Source: JAPLKX01 sp035530195
Lineage (GTDB): Bacteria; Hydrogenedentota; Hydrogenedentia; Hydrogenedentales; SLHB01
Reading direction: 5' to 3'
Assembly (NCBI GenBank): GCA_035530195.1
Contig: DATKVG010000081.1
Coordinates: 1-28,756 of the forward strand
Length of the DNA: 28,756 nt
Below the pieces are notes generated by a model, which did not search any database, was not told the origin of the DNA, and saw only the letters and a program-made list of their open reading frames with translations. Shown in pieces: positions 24,029-28,756 of the stretch (its first letter is position 1; each line of letters opens with the position of its first letter). The position numbers and the translations under genes are program-made.

Positions 24029-27018
24029 AGGAGCGAGTCCGGCCAATGTATTCAAGAATCGTGCCTCCAAGCAGCTCAAGATTTGTCCGTCCGTGTTCGT
24101 CCGTGTTCGTCCGTGCATTCGCAACCCTGGCCGCCATACTGCTCGCTTCCACTGTCTCTGCCTGGGCAGATGACCTGCTTTCGTCCAACTGCCCGCGGTT
24201 TGTGTTTGAGGGGCCGGCGGGCGAGATTGTTGTGGGCGGCGGAGACGCCGGCGCCGCCGTCAGCCTGCCGCTGATCGAGGGCGCGCGGATCGAGGTGCAG
24301 ACGACGGTCGCGCGCGAAGATGATCCGCGGCTGCAATATAAATGGCGCGCGCCGGTGGGCGAGGGCGGGCCGGACGTCGTGCTGAAATGGGCGCGATATA
24401 GGCTGGTGGGATCGGATGTGGCGCTCGTCCTGAAGGAAATCGTGCTGGAAAACCTGCCGGTGGGCGCAGATTCCGTCCGCAGGTTCCCGGGCAGCATTCA
24501 GAGCTATCCCGTGTTCGCGGGCAACCGGTTCTATGGCGTCGAGTTTCCAGTGGCGCGGACACGCGTCGAGAACGGCCGGTTGTTGCTGGCGTATTGGCCG
24601 GGGCAGCGGCTCGAGTGCGGCGAGTGGTACGAGACGCACCGGGCGGTCGCCGGCCAGGCGCGCAATGGCGACGCCCACGACGGGCGCGTTTTGGAGGCGT
24701 TTCGCCGTTACATCAGCGCGCACGCGCAGTTTCAGAAGCGCCACACCGATTACAACAGTTGGTGGACGTCGCCTGCGCCGTACTACACCGAAAAAGACAT
24801 CCTCGACCTGATGGCCGTGTTCGAGGAGAACATGTTCAAGCCGTACGGCGCCATGTTCGACACGTTCTGTATCGACATGGGCTGGTCGAACAAAGACAGC
24901 ATCTGGGAAATCGATCCGAACCTGTTCCCGGACGGGTTCTCGCGCCTGCAAGAGGCGGCCGGGCGGATGAACTGCAAGCTGGGCCTGTGGATCTCGCCCA
25001 GCAGCCGGTACCCGCCTGCCCAGGATATCAACTGGGCGCGAGAACACGGTTACGAAGCCATGGAGCAGGACGGGCTGTGCCTGGCCGGGCCGAACTACTC
25101 GAGTGCGTTCCGCAACCGGCTCGTCGAGATGGCCCAAAAATACGGCATCCGCCATTTCAAACTCGACGGCTACGTTTTCGAGTGCAACGAGTCCAATCAC
25201 GGCCACGAGCCCGGGCCCCTTTCCGCCGACGCGATTGCACAAGGCGTGATCGCCGCCGCAGACGCCGTTCATGCCGTGGCGCCGGATGCGTGGTTCGAGC
25301 CGACGGGGTTCGGCTACAACCCGAGCCCGTGGTGGCTACTCCACTTCAACTCCGTCATCGGCTGTTTCGGCGATGACGCGCCGTGGGGCCGGTCGCCCGC
25401 GCCCGACTATCGCGAGGCCTACATCACCGGCCGCGATTACTTCAACCTCCAGTCGGCCCATTGGAGCGCCGTGCCGCAGGCGGGCCTCGAGGTGCTCGGC
25501 GTCATCCACCAGACGCCCGAGGATTTCACCAACGACGCGATTGTGACGATCCTGCGCGGCCACCAGTTCCTGCCGTTCTATGTCAATCCGAAATACATGG
25601 ATGAGTCGCGGTGGGCCAAGCTGGCGGGGATTGTGTCGGCGGTGCATGACGACGCGGCGTCGGAGATCGTGCCGATCCTGCCGGCGTCGTGGCGCGACGG
25701 CGGCTGCCCCGTGTTCAAGCACGACGACCCAATGCCGCGCGACCCGTACGGGTATCTGTCGGTGGCGCCGAATGAAACGCGGGCGGTGCTGCGCAACCCG
25801 TGGGTCGGCCCCCAACGGATCGAGTTTGACCTGCGGCCCTATGTCGACGTCACGCAACGCGGGAAAATTGGTCTGCGATCAATCTATCCCGAACACAGGC
25901 TGTACAAGGGCGCGATTCACAAGGGAAAGCTCGACGTGGAGCTGGCGCCGTACGAAACGCTCGTGCTTGATTTGACCCATCCGACCGAACGCCCCCCGTC
26001 ACATTTCCTGGCGTCCTTTGGGGGAGAGGTCGCTGACGGCCGCCCGGGTTCCGCGCACCTCATCAAAGTCCGCCATCTTCGTTCCACGATCCGCCGAGTC
26101 GAATACACGGGTCCATCCGGCGAGTTCGGGCCGGACTGGACAAGCCTGGTCGGCAGTGCCGCGACGGGCTCCGCGCTTGATCTCAAGGCCGACGTGACGA
26201 TCCTGTCGGCAGGGGGCGAGTTGTTAGTCCTTCACGATGGCTCGACCGAACCCGACGCGGGCGCAACGCGCATCAGCGTTAACGGCGAGTGCGTCGAGCC
26301 GGTCCTATCGAGTTCCGAAACCGGATGGGTGGCGACCGGCGGCAAGCGGCCCGACCGGTGGCGGTTCCTGCGTGTCCCGCTCCCGCAGGGATGCAGCCAT
26401 ATTCAGGTCGAGACGGACGGTGGCCATGACGGCGTCCTGACATCGGTGTGGGTGCGGGCGACACGGCCGGGAAAACGGGGCAATCCTCGCAAGTTCCCGC
26501 CCGAGCCCGAGGTCGTATCACTCGATGGCAAACCGCTGCTCAAACCGTGCGACCTGGCCTCAAAGTCGAAGAAGACCGTACAAATGGAACGGCCCGTCGA
26601 ACGGATTGACGGCGTGTTTCTCGACGCCGTCGAGCCGGCCGAGGTTACGCAGGGCCACGGCACACTGCAAAAAAACCAGGCCGTTCTCGAATCCCCGCTC
26701 ACCATCGCCGCGCAGCAATACCGCCGAGGTCTCGGGACCCACTCGCCATCCCGCATTGTCTACGCGCTCGACGGCCGGTTCAGGAAGTTTGAGGTGTGGG
26801 CGGGCGCGGATCACGCGACCGGGCCTACCATCGAGTTTGAGGTGCGCGTCGACGGCCAGACCCGCTGGCAGTCGGGCCTGATGAAACGCGAAGACGCCGC
26901 AAAACGCGTCGAGGTCGATGTGACCGGCGCAAAGACGCTCGAACTCATCACCACCGACGGCGGCAACGGCATCGAAGCCGACCACGCCAACTGGGCCGAC
27001 GCAAAACTCCTCCGATGA
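24025..27018 (+). CDS. Exported GH36/GH27-clan glycosidase with C-terminal NPCBM domain
   Basis: A 997-residue protein. I chose the ATG at 24025 (GGAAGGAG 8 nt upstream, 4-bp overlap with the previous gene) over the TTG at 24007. The first 30 residues are basic and partly encoded by a 10-bp tandem repeat, before a signal core AFATLAAILLASTVSAWA. The barrel contains FDTFCIDMGW (278-287), LGLWISPSSR, FKLDGYVFE with probable nucleophile Asp381, and CFGDDAPW with probable acid/base Asp450 or Asp451. This is the same 70-residue spacing as in the GH36 enzyme at 14023. Residues from about 861 form an NPCBM sugar-binding module (RRGLGTHSPSRIVYAL, FEVWAGAD, ANWADAKLLR). Alpha-galactosidase is the best guess; another alpha-glycoside is possible. 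Confidence 0.83.
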   Translation: MKERVRPMYSRIVPPSSSRFVRPCSSVFVRAFATLAAILLASTVSAWADDLLSSNCPRFVFEGPAGEIVVGGGDAGAAVSLPLIEGARIEVQTTVAREDDPRLQYKWRAPVGEGGPDVVLKWARYRLVGSDVALVLKEIVLENLPVGADSVRRFPGSIQSYPVFAGNRFYGVEFPVARTRVENGRLLLAYWPGQRLECGEWYETHRAVAGQARNGDAHDGRVLEAFRRYISAHAQFQKRHTDYNSWWTSPAPYYTEKDILDLMAVFEENMFKPYGAMFDTFCIDMGWSNKDSIWEIDPNLFPDGFSRLQEAAGRMNCKLGLWISPSSRYPPAQDINWAREHGYEAMEQDGLCLAGPNYSSAFRNRLVEMAQKYGIRHFKLDGYVFECNESNHGHEPGPLSADAIAQGVIAAADAVHAVAPDAWFEPTGFGYNPSPWWLLHFNSVIGCFGDDAPWGRSPAPDYREAYITGRDYFNLQSAHWSAVPQAGLEVLGVIHQTPEDFTNDAIVTILRGHQFLPFYVNPKYMDESRWAKLAGIVSAVHDDAASEIVPILPASWRDGGCPVFKHDDPMPRDPYGYLSVAPNETRAVLRNPWVGPQRIEFDLRPYVDVTQRGKIGLRSIYPEHRLYKGAIHKGKLDVELAPYETLVLDLTHPTERPPSHFLASFGGEVADGRPGSAHLIKVRHLRSTIRRVEYTGPSGEFGPDWTSLVGSAATGSALDLKADVTILSAGGELLVLHDGSTEPDAGATRISVNGECVEPVLSSSETGWVATGGKRPDRWRFLRVPLPQGCSHIQVETDGGHDGVLTSVWVRATRPGKRGNPRKFPPEPEVVSLDGKPLLKPCDLASKSKKTVQMERPVERIDGVFLDAVEPAEVTQGHGTLQKNQAVLESPLTIAAQQYRRGLGTHSPSRIVYALDGRFRKFEVWAGADHATGPTIEFEVRVDGQTRWQSGLMKREDAAKRVEVDVTGAKTLELITTDGGNGIEADHANWADAKLLR
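24086..24115. repeat. 10-bp tandem repeat CCGTGTTCGT inside the signal-peptide coding region
   Basis: CCGTGTTCGT occurs at 24091-24100 and 24101-24110, with partial copies on both sides. Because 10 is not a multiple of three, each unit is read in a different frame, as part of residues 20-31 (FVRPCSSVFVRA). Confidence 0.8.
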
Positions 27019-27031
27019 TCTACTTAACGAA

Positions 27032-27057
27032 GGGGGCGCCCACTCGGGGGCGCCCCC
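27032..27057. repeat. GC hairpin between convergent genes
   Basis: GGGGGCGCCC (27032-27041) and GGGCGCCCCC (27048-27057) are perfect complements with a 6-nt loop, 14 bp after the NPCBM glycosidase stop and 63 bp after the prepilin stop on the other strand. It could end transcription from both sides or protect 3' ends, but it has no T-run on either strand. Confidence 0.7.
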
Positions 27058-27119
27058 ACAGCGTTATGGTGTGGCCGTGTGGTCCAGCCACCGGCTTATC
27101 GCCGCATTTCCGGCTGAAC

Positions 27120-27998
27120 CTACAACGTTAGGAAGTAGCTTGCGAAGCTTGCCCATGCCTTCGAGAAGGGGGTGTCGCCCGGGTACTTTATGAACTCGAC
27201 GTGGCCGTCCATGTAAAGTACATTGCCGCCGCCCGGGACATGGTTGAACAGCCCGGTCGCCACGGCGCTCGTGTCGTCCCACATCACGAACATCTCGCTC
27301 TGGGACTTTGCGGAAGCCGCGGGGTTGTTGATGTCCGTGATGAAGAACCGCTCAATCCCTTCTTTCATTCGATAGGCGGTCACGTTGTTACTTGAGTAAT
27401 CCTTGTCGAAGCACGCACCGGAGCCGCCGGCTCCCCAAGCCTCGATCTCATCAAGGAGGGCGGATAAGCCGACGAGTAGGTCGGGATTGACGTAATCAAA
27501 GATAGTGTCGACAGTCATATCGGGGGCATTCTCAGTGACCGGGTCTTTAAGCAGGATCTCCTTTGAAAGAGCCCACGCGACGTACTGATACGAGTACGCG
27601 GCGAAATTGCACGGATTGACCCGGTCGTTTGTCATGAAGCCCGCGAGGTCTTTATCGAATTCGGCGTCGGATGGACAGACAAGAACGTTGATGTCGCTCA
27701 AATACTCAGGATAGATCGACGGCCCATCGATGAACGCTTCAAAATTGCCGCGGGGGTCGCAGATCGTGTTGTCGGGGTCTATGTCATGCCACTTCTGAAT
27801 CGAGGGGAACAACCCGCCCTTCGCTTCATTCGAGTACATCTTGCACACGAGTCCCATCTGTTTGAGGTTGTTTGCGCATGAGGCGCGGCGGGCGGCTTCG
27901 CGCGCACGCGCCAGTGCTGGCAGCAGAATTGCCGCAAGGATACCGATGATGGCAATTACGACCAACAGCTCGATCAGTGTAAACCCTTTTTTCCTCAT
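27120..27998 (-). CDS. Type IV prepilin-like protein with H-x-DG motif (DUF1559-like)
   Basis: A 292-residue protein starting at 27998, with AAAGGAG 8 nt upstream. The N-terminus MRKKGFTLIELLVVIAIIGI is a canonical prepilin signal: cleavage after Gly5, methylated Phe6, Glu10 equivalent, then one hydrophobic helix. ALARAREAARRASCANNLKQ and GL, K-MYSNEAKGGLFP follow, as in planctomycete/Hydrogenedentes-type prepilin-like proteins. The C-terminus has HVPGGGNVLYMDGHV, the processing-associated H-x9-DG signature with one extra residue between His and Asp. Such proteins are processed by a PilD-type peptidase and form pseudopili or a surface layer; their precise role is unknown. A related gene's 3' end lies at the right edge of the window in the same orientation. 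Confidence 0.9.
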   Translation of the reverse strand: MRKKGFTLIELLVVIAIIGILAAILLPALARAREAARRASCANNLKQMGLVCKMYSNEAKGGLFPSIQKWHDIDPDNTICDPRGNFEAFIDGPSIYPEYLSDINVLVCPSDAEFDKDLAGFMTNDRVNPCNFAAYSYQYVAWALSKEILLKDPVTENAPDMTVDTIFDYVNPDLLVGLSALLDEIEAWGAGGSGACFDKDYSSNNVTAYRMKEGIERFFITDINNPAASAKSQSEMFVMWDDTSAVATGLFNHVPGGGNVLYMDGHVEFIKYPGDTPFSKAWASFASYFLTL

Positions 27999-28056
27999 TT
28001 TGTGACTCCTTTACGTTGTTGTTACGATTACTTCTTTTGTGTATGTCCCATGCTAT

Positions 28057-28117
28057 GATGCCGGCGTCTTTACGCCGTTGATGCCGGCGTCTTTACGCCG
28101 TCGGCGCTCTTGCGCCG
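28057..28117. repeat. 23-bp tandem duplication forming three consecutive small hairpins
   Basis: Units 28057-28079 and 28080-28102 differ at one position. Each contains CGGCGT-CTTT-ACGCCG, and a third hairpin CGGCGC-TCTT-GCGCCG follows at 28102-28117. All three have 6-bp stems and 4-nt loops. They lie about 60 bp upstream of the prepilin ATG, on the promoter side. Confidence 0.9.
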
Positions 28118-28340
28118 CTACTGCTCAGTCTGAATTCTTTCTCTCCTTTCCTTGGTCCCTTTCCTATTGCCACTTGACCGACCAAACGAGCCCGGCCAAC
28201 CCGGGCTCCGAAACGGTCCCTATCAATATTTGCCCCGCCAGACTTAATCCGGCTATTTGCGGAGCGACAGCTTCAGGCGTTGTTGAGTCGGCGCCCTGGG
28301 TCGTGAGTTTCGGCTTGACCGTTCTTCCTTCGCCGCCCAT

Positions 28341-28373
28341 TATGCCTCCGGTATGGCTCCGGTATGCCTCCGG
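28341..28373. repeat. 11-bp tandem triplicate
   Basis: TATGCCTCCGG, TATGGCTCCGG and TATGCCTCCGG are contiguous, with one mismatch in the middle unit. Confidence 0.85.
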
Positions 28374-28532
28374 GCCTTTCACGCAGAACGAGTCCCGCAA
28401 CCAGACACATTCCGACCTCACTACCAGATTAATGCTGAGACCGTCTATTTGTCAATCGAAAAGTGAGAAATAGCATGCGCGGATGTTTCCACACCATCGA
28501 GAAGAGATGCCGGCCTATTGGCACGAGAACCA

Positions 28533-28568
28533 CTCGCCGACTGGGCCGACGCCAAGCTTCTGCGATAA
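28533..28568 (+). pseudogene. Remnant of an NPCBM-domain gene 3' end
   Basis: The frame reads LADWADAKLLR then TAA at 28566-28568. This matches the C-terminus ANWADAKLLR of the glycosidase ending at 27018. Upstream the frame has no resemblance, so only the last dozen codons survive. It faces the convergent prepilin gene at 28624, just as the intact gene faces the prepilin at 27120. Confidence 0.6.
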
Positions 28569-28601
28569 AAAAAGACGGAGACGGGCAAAACGCCCGCCTC
28601 C
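28567..28601 (-). terminator. Rho-independent terminator of the right-edge prepilin gene
   Basis: On the reverse strand GGAGGCGGGC (28592-28601) pairs with GCCCGTCTCC (28577-28586) with one G-T pair and a 5-nt loop. A run of seven T follows within 10 nt (28567-28573). It lies about 23 bp after the prepilin stop and overlaps the end of the NPCBM remnant. Confidence 0.85.
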
Positions 28602-28623
28602 GGAGTCCAGCGTGAAGTTGCTG

Positions 28624-28756
28624 TTAATAGTTTGTAGCGTATGAGTTGAACACTGCCCAGGCCACCGACGACGGAGTGGCGCCCGGGTATTTGATGAATT
28701 CCACGTGCCCGTCCATGTACAAGACGTTGTTGCCACCGGGGATGTGGTTCATCATG
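28624..28756 (-). CDS. Type IV prepilin-like protein, C-terminal part (runs off right edge)
   Basis: The reverse strand reads 43 codons to TAA at 28624: MMNHIPGGNNVLYMDGHVEF, then IKYPGATPSSVAWAVFNSY. This is closely similar to the C-terminus of the prepilin at 27120 (HVPGGGNVLYMDGHVEFIKY), including the H-x-DG motif. The first ATGs seen are internal; the true start lies outside the window. A terminator follows. It is a paralogue of the 27120 gene. Confidence 0.88.
   Translation of the reverse strand, partial: MMNHIPGGNNVLYMDGHVEFIKYPGATPSSVAWAVFNSYATNY

Larger units (their letters stand above)
28018..28514. other. Gene-free stretch rich in repeats
   Basis: About 500 bp between the prepilin ATG and the NPCBM remnant. 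Frames on both strands (for example reverse 28164-28421) show no recognisable motif and no good ribosome site. It contains the 23-bp duplication with three hairpins at 28057-28117 and an 11-bp triplicate at 28341-28373. It may be the remains of a deleted gene. Confidence 0.5.

Noticed and set aside
24076..25272. A 398-residue reverse frame.
   Set aside because: It is antisense to the NPCBM glycosidase, in which active-site motifs are visible; GC-rich codon bias leaves long open antisense frames here.
28057..28117. A possible CRISPR array.
   Set aside because: The repeat units are contiguous, with no spacers, only two copies, and no cas genes nearby.

Overview
The window is bacterial, GC-rich and gene-dense. 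Most products are exported glycan-degrading enzymes, small lipoproteins and a type IV prepilin-like protein with the H-x-DG C-terminal signature. This mix fits a free-living polysaccharide degrader of the Hydrogenedentota / Planctomycetota / Lentisphaerota kind. Hydrogenedentota is my best guess, because of the prepilins, the short intergenic tandem repeats and the palindromic repeats. That is inference from style, not a database match. I found no tRNA, rRNA or CRISPR array.

Layout. (1) 1-1861, minus strand: a B12-type radical SAM protein followed 5 bp later by the start of a beta-ketoacyl-ACP synthase that runs off the left edge; this is probably the end of a lipid or polyketide biosynthetic operon. 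(2) 2251-3669: a C45/NTN-type autoproteolytic acyl hydrolase. (3) 3754-4420: a hicB-like antitoxin gene cut short by a decayed IS3-type transposase. (4) 4699-6909, minus: a sphingosine-1-phosphate-lyase-like PLP decarboxylase and a TauE/SafE exporter, 6 bp apart. (5) 7018-10207: a perfect-consensus sigma70 promoter, two lipoproteins sharing a domain that seems to be split by a large helical insertion in the second, and a strong intrinsic terminator. (6) 10316-27018: a carbohydrate-degradation region. It holds a GH2 enzyme and a GH36 alpha-galactosidase divergent from 71 bp, a Trm112-like methyltransferase that looks leaderless, a sugar isomerase/epimerase, a GH28 polygalacturonase, a Pro/Gly-rich EF-hand protein, an Asp-box sialidase-like protein, a six-hairpin glycosidase-like protein, and a GH36/GH27-clan enzyme with a C-terminal NPCBM domain. 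(7) 27120-28756: a prepilin gene, a gene-free stretch with several repeats, a remnant of another NPCBM-type 3' end, and the 3' end of a second prepilin gene.

How the genes may work together. The polygalacturonase, GH2 and alpha-galactosidase-type enzymes all have export signals and would suit attack on a galactose-decorated, pectin-like polymer outside the cytoplasm. The isomerase would act on released sugars inside. No SusC/SusD pair, ABC transporter or regulator is present, so uptake must be encoded elsewhere.

The most unusual material is repetitive. Two long hairpins share an arm sequence and an 8-nt loop; one of them lies in frame inside the GH36 gene and appears to be translated. A separate perfect 27-bp palindrome lies between the GH28 and EF-hand genes. 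Short tandem arrays with 7-, 9-, 10-, 11- and 23-bp units lie at or near gene boundaries. A module of NPCBM-gene end plus convergent prepilin appears twice, the second time decayed.
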